Source of the DNA: an uncultured Ruminococcus sp.
GTDB taxonomy: Bacteria; Bacillota; Clostridia; Oscillospirales; Ruminococcaceae
Direction: 5' to 3'
Length of the DNA: 64,000 nt
Assembly (NCBI GenBank): GCA_947624255.1
Contig: CANQJO010000007.1
Location: 1-64,000, forward strand
Shown piece by piece: positions 53,694-62,429 of the stretch. The notes under the pieces were generated by a model, which saw nothing but the letters and a program-made list of their open reading frames with translations, had not been told where the DNA came from and searched no databases. Position 1 is the stretch's first letter, and each line of letters begins with the position of its first letter. The position numbers were made by a program, and so were the translations under genes.

Positions 53694-56432
53694 ATGAGTA
53701 TCTTCAACTTTGACAAAAATCCCCCGGAGCTGAGCCGTGACTGGAAAGTATTTCAGCAGTTTGTGGGCAATATCGGTGCTTTCACATATATTGCCAAGGA
53801 TAAAGCTGCCTATTTTGATGAAGCTGCCTGCCGTATGCTTTGCTGCCACAGCGAAAAGCTCAACGAATTTGAGTTTTTCAATCTCCTTGAAAAAATATCA
53901 AAATCACCCGTTGAAGGCCAGAAGCATATCTACCGCTTTAACGAAAACAGCACAACAAAATATATCAAAATGAATATCTACGAAAGCAGCGATGAATGGC
54001 TCGGATTTATTCAGGATTTCACACGCCAATTCTCGGCAGCAGACAATGAGAATAATTTTATGGAATACGACCCGGTAACGAGACTTCCCTCTTTTCCGTC
54101 ATTCTCTCAGGTGATAAAGAAAATTCTGCCGGAGGTCGAAAGCTGCTGCCTTGCAACGCTCTACATCAACGGTATAGACAAGCTCGGTTCATACCTTACC
54201 GTAGACAACACCAACAACTGCATTACCTCTGTGGCTGAGGCATTGAAGAGTTTCACCGGCGATAATGTCATCATAGGCTCAAAATCAAATTATGAGATAT
54301 GCGTATTCTTCAGAAACTGCGATAAAATGAGTGTTTACAATACCCTTAACAGTATGGACGAGGCAGTCCGGAGCTGTGTTCTCACCGATGATTTCGGCGA
54401 AATAATAGATATCTCCGATAAGGGGCAGCTCAGTCTCTCTATCGGCTGCGCATCATATCCGAAAGACGCATCTGATTTCAATATGCTTGTGAATTACTCC
54501 GAATTTGCACTGTACGAGGTACGCTCTGATAAACGCAGCGTAATAAACCGGTTCTCCGAGGAGAACTACATCCGTGAAAAGGACTCCTACAGAAATGCTC
54601 AGCTGTTTTCACGCATAATTCTTGAAAACCTCCTTACATATTACGTTCAGCCCATCGTTGAGACACGTACCGGCGAGATCGTCGCATATGAGGCTCTCAT
54701 GAGAACTACGGGCGATATAAAAATGACTCCCACGCAGATACTGAAGATCGCACAGGAGCATAACAATCTCTATGCTATCGAACAGCTCACATTTTTCAAT
54801 ACGCTGAAGCTCCTCAGTGATAATCAGCACATTTTTGAGAATAAAAAACTCTTTATAAACTGCATGACAAATGCGCTCCTTTCTGATGACGACTTCAATG
54901 ACTTGTATCTCACATTCGGCGAGCTTATAGAAAAAACCGTCATTGAGATCGTCGAGGACAATGATGCATCTGCCGCTGATCTGGAAATTCTGAAAAAACG
55001 CTGCGGTCTGACGCACGCTCAGCTTGCTATTGACGATTACGGCACAGGATATTCCAACACCTCAAACCTGCTGAAATACTCGCCGGATTACGTAAAGATC
55101 GACCGTTCGCTCATCAGCGATATCCATAACGATATGAAAAAACAGCAGCTTGTGGCATCGGTCATAGAATTCTGCCACGACAATCAGATACAATCCCTTG
55201 CCGAGGGCGTTGAGACAGCACACGAGCTGAAAACCGTTATACGTCTGGGAGTTGACCTCATTCAGGGATATTATACCTCAAAGCCAAAGCCGCTCTTCCT
55301 CAACAGCATCGCCGGAGACATAAAGGACGAGATCATCAGAACGAATCTCGAAACACGTCCCGACGGTATGAGAAAGATCTACAGCTCAAGAAACGATACC
55401 GAAATAGATATCGTTCAGCTTGCTCTTGAAAAATATACCGATATCCACGTTTATCAGAGTAAGCTCACTATTGTGGGCGATCCCGATCAGGCTGTGAAGA
55501 TGAATATTTCCGTCATGGATAATCATAGCTGCGAGATCACGCTCAAAAACGTCAATATCATCAGCAGCAACAGCAAGCCCACTATCTCAGTCGGAGAATA
55601 CGCCCGTCTGGTGCTTAATGTTGTCAAAACAAACAAGCTGAGCTACTCCGGTATCTATGTTCCCATGGGATCACAGTTTGAACTCACCGGAAAAGGAAGC
55701 CTCTCCATTGACTGTTATGCCTCCGAGGGCATAGGCATCGGAAATGACTACGATCACGGCTATGGCGATATCACTATAAATATGTCAGGCAGCCTTGAAA
55801 TGATCTCAAACAGCGATGACACGCTCTGCATCGGCGGAGGCTACAATAACGATGAATCTGAAATAAAGCTCCTCTCGGGCAATGTTGATATCTCAATGTA
55901 TGCTCACAATGGTCTTGCTATCGGAAGCTTCAACGGCGGTGCAATAATAGATATCTCTGAAAACTGTAAGCTGAATATGATGGTATCCGGAATAAAGGTC
56001 GCTGCTATCGGCTGCTGCACCGGAGAGGCAAATATAACTTCTGCCGCTGATATTGTTATGTCCTGCTCAGGAGCTCAGGCTCTCGGTATCGGAGTTATGG
56101 ACGAGGGAGAGGGCAATATCCTCATAAAAAAAGGCAAGATAAGAATAAAAACACGTTCTGCAAAGCAATCCTGCATCGGCACTTCCGGAGGCGTTATGAA
56201 TATCAAGATCAAGAATGCGGACATCGCTGTAGATTCCGAAGGTGACGAAGTGACCTGCATCGGCGATCCGAAAGGCGGCGGCAGCATTTCTATCATAGAT
56301 TCTGCCGTGAATATGAGTATTCTCGCCGGAACACCGATCGACCTCTCAGCAGGATCAAATGAGGTACAGATAAAAAATTCCTCTGTAAACTCAATAATAA
56401 ATAATAAAAAAATAACCCATAACAATAATTAA
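53694..56432 (+). CDS. EAL-domain c-di-GMP phosphodiesterase with degenerate GGDEF and C-terminal beta-helix-like repeats
   Basis: I place the start at 53694 (MSIFNFDKNPPELSRDW), with GGAG upstream, because the track start overlaps the promoter; length is then 912 residues. There is a PAS-like N-terminus (about 1-115), a degenerate GGDEF domain (about 120-285; loop IGSKSNYEICVFF), and an EAL domain (about 305-555) with intact AYEALMR, DDYGTGYSNTSNL and AEGVETAHEL. About 300 residues of short repeats follow, such as GKGSLSIDCYASEGIGIGND, GNVDISMYAHNGLAIGS and SCIGTSGGVMNIKIKNADI, typical of a right-handed beta-helix or carbohydrate-binding repeat. No signal peptide or membrane helix is present, so the repeats should be cytoplasmic, which is unusual. 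A separate promoter and ychF 16 bases downstream complete the context. Confidence 0.85.
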   Translation: MSIFNFDKNPPELSRDWKVFQQFVGNIGAFTYIAKDKAAYFDEAACRMLCCHSEKLNEFEFFNLLEKISKSPVEGQKHIYRFNENSTTKYIKMNIYESSDEWLGFIQDFTRQFSAADNENNFMEYDPVTRLPSFPSFSQVIKKILPEVESCCLATLYINGIDKLGSYLTVDNTNNCITSVAEALKSFTGDNVIIGSKSNYEICVFFRNCDKMSVYNTLNSMDEAVRSCVLTDDFGEIIDISDKGQLSLSIGCASYPKDASDFNMLVNYSEFALYEVRSDKRSVINRFSEENYIREKDSYRNAQLFSRIILENLLTYYVQPIVETRTGEIVAYEALMRTTGDIKMTPTQILKIAQEHNNLYAIEQLTFFNTLKLLSDNQHIFENKKLFINCMTNALLSDDDFNDLYLTFGELIEKTVIEIVEDNDASAADLEILKKRCGLTHAQLAIDDYGTGYSNTSNLLKYSPDYVKIDRSLISDIHNDMKKQQLVASVIEFCHDNQIQSLAEGVETAHELKTVIRLGVDLIQGYYTSKPKPLFLNSIAGDIKDEIIRTNLETRPDGMRKIYSSRNDTEIDIVQLALEKYTDIHVYQSKLTIVGDPDQAVKMNISVMDNHSCEITLKNVNIISSNSKPTISVGEYARLVLNVVKTNKLSYSGIYVPMGSQFELTGKGSLSIDCYASEGIGIGNDYDHGYGDITINMSGSLEMISNSDDTLCIGGGYNNDESEIKLLSGNVDISMYAHNGLAIGSFNGGAIIDISENCKLNMMVSGIKVAAIGCCTGEANITSAADIVMSCSGAQALGIGVMDEGEGNILIKKGKIRIKTRSAKQSCIGTSGGVMNIKIKNADIAVDSEGDEVTCIGDPKGGGSISIIDSAVNMSILAGTPIDLSAGSNEVQIKNSSVNSIINNKKITHNNN

Positions 56433-56448
56433 AAAGGCTGGTAATAAT

Positions 56449-57543
56449 ATGAAATTAGGCATGGTAGGACTCCCGAATGTGGGCAAGAGCACACTTTTCA
56501 ATGCACTGACAAATGCCGGAGCAGAATCGGCAAACTATCCATTCTGCACTATTGAGAAAAATGTGGGCATCGTTTCTGTTCCCGATGAGCGTCTTGATAA
56601 GCTCGCTGAAATGTATGACCCCGATAAATTTACTCCCGCAACTCTTGAATTTGTGGATATCGCCGGACTCGTCCGTGGTGCATCAAAGGGCGAGGGACTG
56701 GGCAATAAGTTCCTTGCGGATATCCGTGAGGTCGATGCGATCGTTCATGTTGTGCGCTGTTTTGACGATCCAAATATTATCCACGTTGACGGGAGCATTG
56801 ATCCTCTCAGAGATATCGAGACTATTGATCTGGAGCTGATCTTCTCTGACGTTGAGATCGTGGAGCGCCGTCTTGACAGAGCAAAAAAGGCTGCCAAGGG
56901 AGATAAGAAATATCTTGCGGAAACAGATCTTCTCGAACGTCTGAAATCTCATCTTGAAGACGGACATTCCGCAAGATCGTTTGACTTCACCGATGACGAG
57001 CGTGACATGATAAAGGACGCTCCTCTGCTTTCGGCAAAGCCTGTGATCTATGCCGCAAACCTCAGCGAAGAAGACTTCACCAACAACATAGATACAAATG
57101 AGAATCTCAGAAAAGTCCGTGAACACGCCGAAAAAGACCGCTCAGCCGTTCTTCCGATATGCGCTCAGATAGAGGCTGAGATCTCCGATATGAGTGAGGA
57201 GGACAAGCAGATGTTCCTCGGTGAACTGGGACTTGAGGTCTCGGGACTTAACCGCATAATCAAGGAGGGATATGCACTTCTCGGACTGATCTCCTACCTG
57301 ACCGCAGGCAAACAGGAGGTCAGGGCATGGACTATCACCAAGGGAACAAAAGCTCCGCAGGCTGCCGGAAAGATACACACCGATTTTGAGAAGGGCTTTA
57401 TATGTGCGGAGGTCATTTCGTTTGACGATCTTATGAGCTGCGGCAGTATGACTGCTGCCAAGGAAAAAGGACTTGTACGTCTCGAGGGCAAGGATTACGT
57501 GATGCAGGACGGCGATATAGTGCTGTTCAGGTTCAATGTATGA
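56449..57543 (+). CDS. ychF: Obg-family GTPase/ATPase YchF
   Basis: This 364-residue translation-associated nucleotidase has the P-loop GLPNVGKSTLFNALT at residues 7-21. A switch region, DIAGLVRGASKGEGLGNKFL, and the coiled-coil and C-terminal TGS domain (TKGTKAPQAAGKIHTDFEKGFICAEVI) typical of YchF follow. It is highly conserved across life. It follows the EAL/beta-helix gene by 16 bases and may share its transcript. Confidence 0.97.
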   Translation: MKLGMVGLPNVGKSTLFNALTNAGAESANYPFCTIEKNVGIVSVPDERLDKLAEMYDPDKFTPATLEFVDIAGLVRGASKGEGLGNKFLADIREVDAIVHVVRCFDDPNIIHVDGSIDPLRDIETIDLELIFSDVEIVERRLDRAKKAAKGDKKYLAETDLLERLKSHLEDGHSARSFDFTDDERDMIKDAPLLSAKPVIYAANLSEEDFTNNIDTNENLRKVREHAEKDRSAVLPICAQIEAEISDMSEEDKQMFLGELGLEVSGLNRIIKEGYALLGLISYLTAGKQEVRAWTITKGTKAPQAAGKIHTDFEKGFICAEVISFDDLMSCGSMTAAKEKGLVRLEGKDYVMQDGDIVLFRFNV

Positions 57544-57578
57544 TGAATACGTAAAAATTCAGAAATATCGCAATAAAA

Positions 57579-57606
57579 ATGGACGGCTCAGCTCCGTCCA
57601 TTCTTT
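57579..57606. terminator. Shared terminator between ychF and the GH105 gene
   Basis: The stem ATGGACGG/CCGTCCAT (57579-57586 with 57594-57601) has a T-rich right flank (TCTTT) and, on the minus strand, ATTTTTATT. It overlaps the end of the GH105 gene, and the two genes converge here. Confidence 0.7.
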
Positions 57607-58724
57607 ATGTATTCAGTGTAAGCCATTATCAGCGGAGCTATACCTTTTCCGTCATTTGTGACGACTTTTTCGCCGAGATAATATCCGGCAGAGCCGTCAC
57701 GCTGTGCAGATCCGCCAAGACCTGCCGTGAGACAGATGTTTCCAAGCACAGGAGCATCATTTTCCCTCAGCTCAACGTATTTCTCCGATACAGTCAGGAG
57801 CGCACTTCTGCCCGATGCAGCGATATCCGCACCGACAGCACCGAGCCGATATGCTTTCATTGCCGCATATGCAAAAAGCAGCGTACCGCTTGTTTCAACA
57901 TAATTTTTGGGGAGCTTTGTTTTCGCCGGAAGCTGCATAAGCAGATCATCCGATGTCATACAACGAGACAGCGCAGTAAGCAGCTCGCAAAGCATTTCAC
58001 AGCAGAACTCCCTTGCCGTTCCCTTTGGTGTAAAATCAAGGATATCGGCAATTGCCGCACAAAGCCAGCCCATAGAGCGCAGCCAGAACTCTCCCGAAAG
58101 ACCTGTCCGCTTGTCTGCCCAAGGCATGGAGCGAGACTCATCATAGCCGTGATAATATAATCCCTTGCCGGGATCACGCATCAGCCGGCGGATATTTTCA
58201 AGCTGACGGATAACATCGCTCATCATGTCTTTCCCGGAGATCATACCGTACTCCGCCATGAACGGGAATACCATATATGAACCGTCAAGCCATATCTGAT
58301 GCGGATATATCTCCTTATGCCGGAAGCTGCCGCAGTTAAGGCGAGGCTGTTCTTCAAGGTGTGAGGCAAGTATCTCCACTGCTCTTTCAAAGCGTCTGTC
58401 GGCAGATCTGAAGAAAATCAGATTTTTTGCACCGTTAAAATTATCAAGATTATGATCCGCATAATTCATCGTTAAGATATCTCCGTCCGGAGAAACGTAA
58501 TATTTAAGAAAATCAGCGGCATATGCCAAAAGCCGGTCATCTCCGCTGACCTCGTGAAGCATGGTGACAGCTTTTATCATGCAGTTGTCGATGTAATTCC
58601 AGCGGGGAGGTCTGCCGAAGATCATATTCTCTTTGTTCCAGAGAGGCTTTCCGGGCGCAGAGGGCAGGACAAGCATCTCAATATACGCTTTAACGATCGT
58701 TTCAAGTCTTTCCGTATCAGTCAT
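57588..58724 (-). CDS. GH105 unsaturated rhamnogalacturonyl hydrolase
   Basis: This 378-residue cytoplasmic enzyme is predicted to remove the unsaturated galacturonyl residue from rhamnogalacturonan-lyase products. The (alpha/alpha)6-barrel signatures of GH88/GH105 (YteR type) are visible: RWNYIDNCMIKAV, the catalytic-loop HQIWLDGSYMVFPFMAEY, GLYYHGYDESRSMPWADKRTGLSGEFWLRSMGW, and late SGTLLFAYAAMKAY. No signal peptide is present, so the substrate must be imported first. It is the last gene of the TetR-ABC operon and overlaps the permease before it by 4 bases. The family is clear; GH105 over GH88 is by the YteR-like motif pattern. Confidence 0.88.
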   Translation of the reverse strand: MTDTERLETIVKAYIEMLVLPSAPGKPLWNKENMIFGRPPRWNYIDNCMIKAVTMLHEVSGDDRLLAYAADFLKYYVSPDGDILTMNYADHNLDNFNGAKNLIFFRSADRRFERAVEILASHLEEQPRLNCGSFRHKEIYPHQIWLDGSYMVFPFMAEYGMISGKDMMSDVIRQLENIRRLMRDPGKGLYYHGYDESRSMPWADKRTGLSGEFWLRSMGWLCAAIADILDFTPKGTAREFCCEMLCELLTALSRCMTSDDLLMQLPAKTKLPKNYVETSGTLLFAYAAMKAYRLGAVGADIAASGRSALLTVSEKYVELRENDAPVLGNICLTAGLGGSAQRDGSAGYYLGEKVVTNDGKGIAPLIMAYTEYIKNGRS

Positions 58725-59548
58725 CCCGATATACCTCCTGAAGTGATACTATTGATGAATTTTTTCTGTGCAAGAGCAAAAACTGCAATTGAGGGGATAA
58801 GTCCTATCACGGACATTGCTATGATCTTCCCCTGTTCGTAACCCTGTCCGGTGCTGTCAACAGAGAGTCTCAATGCAAGTGAAAGCGGATAGTTCTCAAC
58901 GGACTGTATCATTATCAACGGCTGCAGAAATTCATTCATCGTCCGGAGAAATGTAAACACGGCGATCGTCACCACTGCCGGCTGTATACACGGCAAAAGT
59001 ATGTATACGAGTGCTTTTATCGAGCCGCAGCCGTCAATGCGTGCCGCCTCGTCCATTTCAACGGGAATGCTCCTGAAAAAGCGAATGAGTATGAACACGA
59101 ACATTCCCTCGCAGGCAAACAGCCACGGAACAGTCAGCGGAATATACGTATCGAGCAAGTGCAGCCTGCTCCACATAAAATATGACGGCATTATCGTTAC
59201 TATGGAGGGCATGAACATTCCTATCATAAGCAGGGCATAGAAAAATCTCTTGAACGGAAAATCAAACCTTGCAAAGCCGTATGCCACCACTACCGATGAA
59301 ATTAAAGCAAAGACCGTCCGGGGAATTATTATCCCGAATGTATTGAGAAAATAATGTCCCATTGTGTATGGTGTCACCGTCTGCCATGCGTTTCGGTACA
59401 CCTGTAGGTCTATACTCCGGGGAATAAACCACACTGACGAAAATATCTCCTCATTTGTCTTGAATGACGCTCCCACCAGCCATAGGAGAGGATACAGCAT
59501 AATTATCACTCCTGCTGAAAGGATCAGATATATGGGGAGCTTTTTCAT
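58721..59548 (-). CDS. ABC sugar transporter permease, MalG-like (CUT1)
   Basis: This 275-residue protein has six transmembrane helices and the binding-protein-dependent permease loop (EMDEAARIDGCGSIKALVYILLP) that contacts the ATPase. It pairs with the MalF-like permease. Position next to a GH105 gene suggests unsaturated pectin oligosaccharides as cargo. Overlaps both neighbours by 4 bases. Confidence 0.93.
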   Translation of the reverse strand: MKKLPIYLILSAGVIIMLYPLLWLVGASFKTNEEIFSSVWFIPRSIDLQVYRNAWQTVTPYTMGHYFLNTFGIIIPRTVFALISSVVVAYGFARFDFPFKRFFYALLMIGMFMPSIVTIMPSYFMWSRLHLLDTYIPLTVPWLFACEGMFVFILIRFFRSIPVEMDEAARIDGCGSIKALVYILLPCIQPAVVTIAVFTFLRTMNEFLQPLIMIQSVENYPLSLALRLSVDSTGQGYEQGKIIAMSVIGLIPSIAVFALAQKKFINSITSGGISG

Positions 59549-60429
59549 TTTCTCTCACCTCTGCTTACAAGATGCATTACTCCCACCACAACAGCTATCA
59601 TCACAAAAAGCACCCATGATACTGCGTTTGCATATCCTGCATTGTGATATGTGAACATTTCGTCGTAGATGAGCATTCCCACAGTGTATGTGCTTCTGAG
59701 CGGTCCGCCTCCCGTTATCATGTAAGGAGCGTTGAACTCCTGAAGCGCAGAAATGGTCTGTAGTACAAGATTTATGAACATTACTCCACGAAGCTGCGGA
59801 AGCGTTATATGTAAAAATCCTCTCCAAAAGCCGCAGCCGTCAACACGTGCAGCCTCATACTGCTCTGTGGGGATATCACGAAGTGCGGTAAGAAATATCA
59901 GCATAGTTGAGCCGAACTCCCACAGCCGCAGCAGTACCAATATGAACAGTGCATTATTTGGACTGCCGTACCAGCTCACGGGCGAGAGACCGATCATTTC
60001 AAGGAATTGGTCGACAAGTCCGTTTGCAGTGAAAAGATACTGCCACATTATCACCACCGAGAGATTTGCTCCCAAAATGGATGGTATGTAGAATATTGTC
60101 CTGTAAACGCCCATGCCTTTTATTTCCGCATTCAGCAGAAGCGCTGTCATGAGCGATACAACAAGTTTCAGCGGTACGAGTATCAGCGCATATTTCAGCG
60201 TGACTTTCACTGCTTTGATAAATCTGTCATCGGCAGACATTTTTCTGAAATTATCCGCTCCGATAAATTCCGGAGCGTGTATGCCGTCGTAATCGGTAAG
60301 TCCCAGAGCAAATGAGCAAATGAACGGATAAAGTGTAAACAGCAGAAATCCCACTATAAACGGCGATATGAGAAGCAGTCCCGTAAATCTGCTCACTCCT
60401 ACGGGATTATTGTATCTGCGTGCTTTCAT
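59545..60429 (-). CDS. ABC sugar transporter permease, MalF-like (CUT1)
   Basis: This 294-residue membrane protein has six predicted helices and the EAA-type loop QYEAARVDGCGFWRGFLHITLPQLRG. It forms the translocation pore with the MalG-like protein. It overlaps both neighbouring genes by 4 bases. Confidence 0.93.
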   Translation of the reverse strand: MKARRYNNPVGVSRFTGLLLISPFIVGFLLFTLYPFICSFALGLTDYDGIHAPEFIGADNFRKMSADDRFIKAVKVTLKYALILVPLKLVVSLMTALLLNAEIKGMGVYRTIFYIPSILGANLSVVIMWQYLFTANGLVDQFLEMIGLSPVSWYGSPNNALFILVLLRLWEFGSTMLIFLTALRDIPTEQYEAARVDGCGFWRGFLHITLPQLRGVMFINLVLQTISALQEFNAPYMITGGGPLRSTYTVGMLIYDEMFTYHNAGYANAVSWVLFVMIAVVVGVMHLVSRGERK

Positions 60430-61724
60430 TTCTTGAGTCTCTCCAGATACTCCGTTATCGAGCGGTAAAGCTCCTCCGCAGCAGTATCGGTATCAGATTC
60501 ATTATATGAGACATTCTCTATTGCCGTGTTATAAAACTCTTTCATACGTGAAAGCTCCATATAAGGACTTATGGTGAGTGTATCCGCCTGCTCAAGCATT
60601 TCGTCATTCTGTTGTGCAAGCCCGGAAAGCATTCCGCTTTCTTCAAGTGCCTCCTCTGCATAGCGTGATGCCGGTATGCCTCGTGTTGTTCCCAATATTT
60701 TTGCGCACTCGGTGTTATTCAGGAGAAAATCTACAAATGCTGCTGCCTCATCGGGGTGCTTTGTGTTTTTTGACACAGCATACAGCATCGAGGGCTTTAT
60801 CATCCAGCCGCCTGTTTTTCCATTGTCTGAGAGCAGCGGTCCTGCTTCAAGAATTCCCTCCGGCAGCACAGATTCGTACTTGCCCACTGAGCTTCCCCAT
60901 TCAAGGACTCCCGCTATCTTTCCGTCAATAAATTCCGGAGACTGATAAAGTGCCGCATTGCCGTCCTCATCGGTGCGTGTCTGTATGGTACGTATGACAT
61001 GGTTATCCTCCATGCGCTTGTAAAAATCGAGAGCGCATTTGAGATCCTCCTGCGTAAAGCCGAGCCTGCCGTCCATGGTGATAAACTCTCTGCCTGTCTG
61101 CTGCTGGACGTAAACGACCGCAAGATACCACGCTGTTCCGCCGGATTGTATATCAAGGTCAAGAGGATACATATCGTGATCGCTGAATCTCTCTCCCAAT
61201 GCGATGAGTTCGTCCCATGTTTTCGGATATGAGACGCCGAGGCTTTCATATACCTGTGAATTGTAGAAAAGTCCCCTGCCGGTAACAGACACCGTAACAG
61301 CGTTGAGTCTGCCGTCTGCCTCTCCAAAGGAGAGTATATCATCGTCAAATCCGGAAAGATCAAGACCGGGGAGCTGCCGGAGATCATAAAATCCCTCTCC
61401 GTCGGGAGACATTGTTATGAGCCAATCATAATTTATCTGCATGATATCCGGCTCGTTGCCGCTGCCCACCTGTGCTGTGACCTTTTCCGACCACCCCTCC
61501 CAACCGCCGTACTCCGGGATTATCGTTATTTCGGGATGGAGCTCATTCCACAGCTCAATGGCTTCGAGAGTAGCCGCATGGCGGTCATCTCCTCCCCACC
61601 ACGAAAAGCGGAGACTGCATTTATCAAGTGTTCCATCAGGGGGAGTGATCTCCTGTTTTTTATCTCCGCAGGCTGAAAATGCCAATACACAGCTCATTGC
61701 TGCCGTAATAATATATCTCTTCAT
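60426..61724 (-). CDS. ABC transporter extracellular sugar-binding lipoprotein
   Basis: This 432-residue family 1 solute-binding protein has a lipoprotein signal (MKRYIITAAMSCVLAFSACG, lipid Cys at 19) and then the SBP fold (SLRFSWWGGDDRHAATLEAIELWNELHPEITI). It captures an oligosaccharide, probably a rhamnogalacturonan-derived unsaturated disaccharide in view of the GH105 gene. It follows the TetR gene by 3 bases and precedes the MalF-like permease with a 4-base overlap. No ATPase gene lies in the operon, so a shared MsmX-like ATPase elsewhere is expected. Confidence 0.92.
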   Translation of the reverse strand: MKRYIITAAMSCVLAFSACGDKKQEITPPDGTLDKCSLRFSWWGGDDRHAATLEAIELWNELHPEITIIPEYGGWEGWSEKVTAQVGSGNEPDIMQINYDWLITMSPDGEGFYDLRQLPGLDLSGFDDDILSFGEADGRLNAVTVSVTGRGLFYNSQVYESLGVSYPKTWDELIALGERFSDHDMYPLDLDIQSGGTAWYLAVVYVQQQTGREFITMDGRLGFTQEDLKCALDFYKRMEDNHVIRTIQTRTDEDGNAALYQSPEFIDGKIAGVLEWGSSVGKYESVLPEGILEAGPLLSDNGKTGGWMIKPSMLYAVSKNTKHPDEAAAFVDFLLNNTECAKILGTTRGIPASRYAEEALEESGMLSGLAQQNDEMLEQADTLTISPYMELSRMKEFYNTAIENVSYNESDTDTAAEELYRSITEYLERLKK

Positions 61725-61727
61725 AGA

Positions 61728-62267
61728 CTAATCCTCAGTCATTATCCTCAGAATACCGTCCGAGAGCTTTTCGATGACCTCCAGAACAGATTTCACGCCG
61801 CTGTCGCAGTATTTGAAATATGTGTAATATCCCCCGTATATCAGAAAGCTCATGACCATGCGGCTTTGTATGCCGGGATCGTAATCGGGATAGACGCTGT
61901 GTATCAGGGACATCAGCTCATTTTCCAAGAGAGTTATAAAGCTTGCGCTCCGGCTGCCCTCAAACAGTATTTTTATCAGTTGTTCATTCACCACAAAGGC
62001 ATCGGCAAGCTCTCTGATAAACAGCTTATTGTCACGCAGGACCTCCTCTGTATGTTCGATCGAATTGAGCGTTGATCTGACTACCTCACGTTCAAGTGAT
62101 TCCGAAAGGTCGTATATATCGTGATAGTGAAGATAAAACGTTGACTTGTTGATCTCTGCGATATCAGCAAGTTCCTTGACTGTGATCTTCTCCAGCGGCT
62201 TACCGGCACGGAGTTTCAGAAAAGCATTTATGATATTGCGGCGTGTACGTTCAACACGCATATCCAT
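61728..62267 (-). CDS. TetR-family transcriptional regulator
   Basis: This 179-residue regulator has an N-terminal helix-turn-helix (about residues 8-50, RRNIINAFLKLRAGKP...VKELADIAEINKSTFYLHYHDIYDLSE) followed by an all-helical ligand domain with the TetR_C DhaS/AcrR-like pattern. It is the first gene of the pectin-uptake operon, so it probably controls its own operon and perhaps the divergent glgB. A nested inverted repeat upstream (62303-62335) is a candidate binding site. RBS: AAGGAGGGG. Confidence 0.9.
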   Translation of the reverse strand: MDMRVERTRRNIINAFLKLRAGKPLEKITVKELADIAEINKSTFYLHYHDIYDLSESLEREVVRSTLNSIEHTEEVLRDNKLFIRELADAFVVNEQLIKILFEGSRSASFITLLENELMSLIHSVYPDYDPGIQSRMVMSFLIYGGYYTYFKYCDSGVKSVLEVIEKLSDGILRIMTED

Positions 62268-62302
62268 AGCGAACCCCTCCTTATTGCAGTGAACTGTTAA
62301 AT

Positions 62303-62335
62303 AGACAATTAAAGACAGCAGTCTGATAATTGACT
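62303..62335. promoter_or_regulatory. Nested inverted repeats between tetR and glgB, candidate operator
   Basis: The outer arms AGACAATTA (62303-62311) and TAATTGACT (62327-62335) pair with one mismatch. An inner pair AGAC/GTCT (62313-62316 with 62321-62324) lies between them. It lies in the leader of the TetR operon and about 20 bases upstream of the glgB -35, positions where a TetR dimer could block transcription. Confidence 0.5.
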
Positions 62336-62353
62336 TGCGTTAAAAAATGACTA

Positions 62354-62382
62354 TTGAAAATACGCCAAGATTACTATATAAT
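62354..62382 (+). promoter_or_regulatory. Promoter of glgB
   Basis: TTGAAA (62354-62359), 17 bases and TATAAT (62377-62382). The predicted start near 62389 falls inside the -10 box of the opposing TetR-operon promoter. Confidence 0.75.
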
Positions 62383-62384
62383 AG

Positions 62385-62413
62385 ATTATAGCAGAATAAT
62401 CGACAAATGTCAA
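62385..62413 (-). promoter_or_regulatory. Consensus promoter of the TetR/ABC/GH105 operon
   Basis: On the minus strand TTGACA (62413-62408), 17 bases and TATAAT (62390-62385), perfect. The predicted start near 62378 falls inside the -10 box of the glgB promoter; the two promoters face each other. Confidence 0.8.
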
Positions 62414-62429
62414 TTACCGGAGTGATTCA

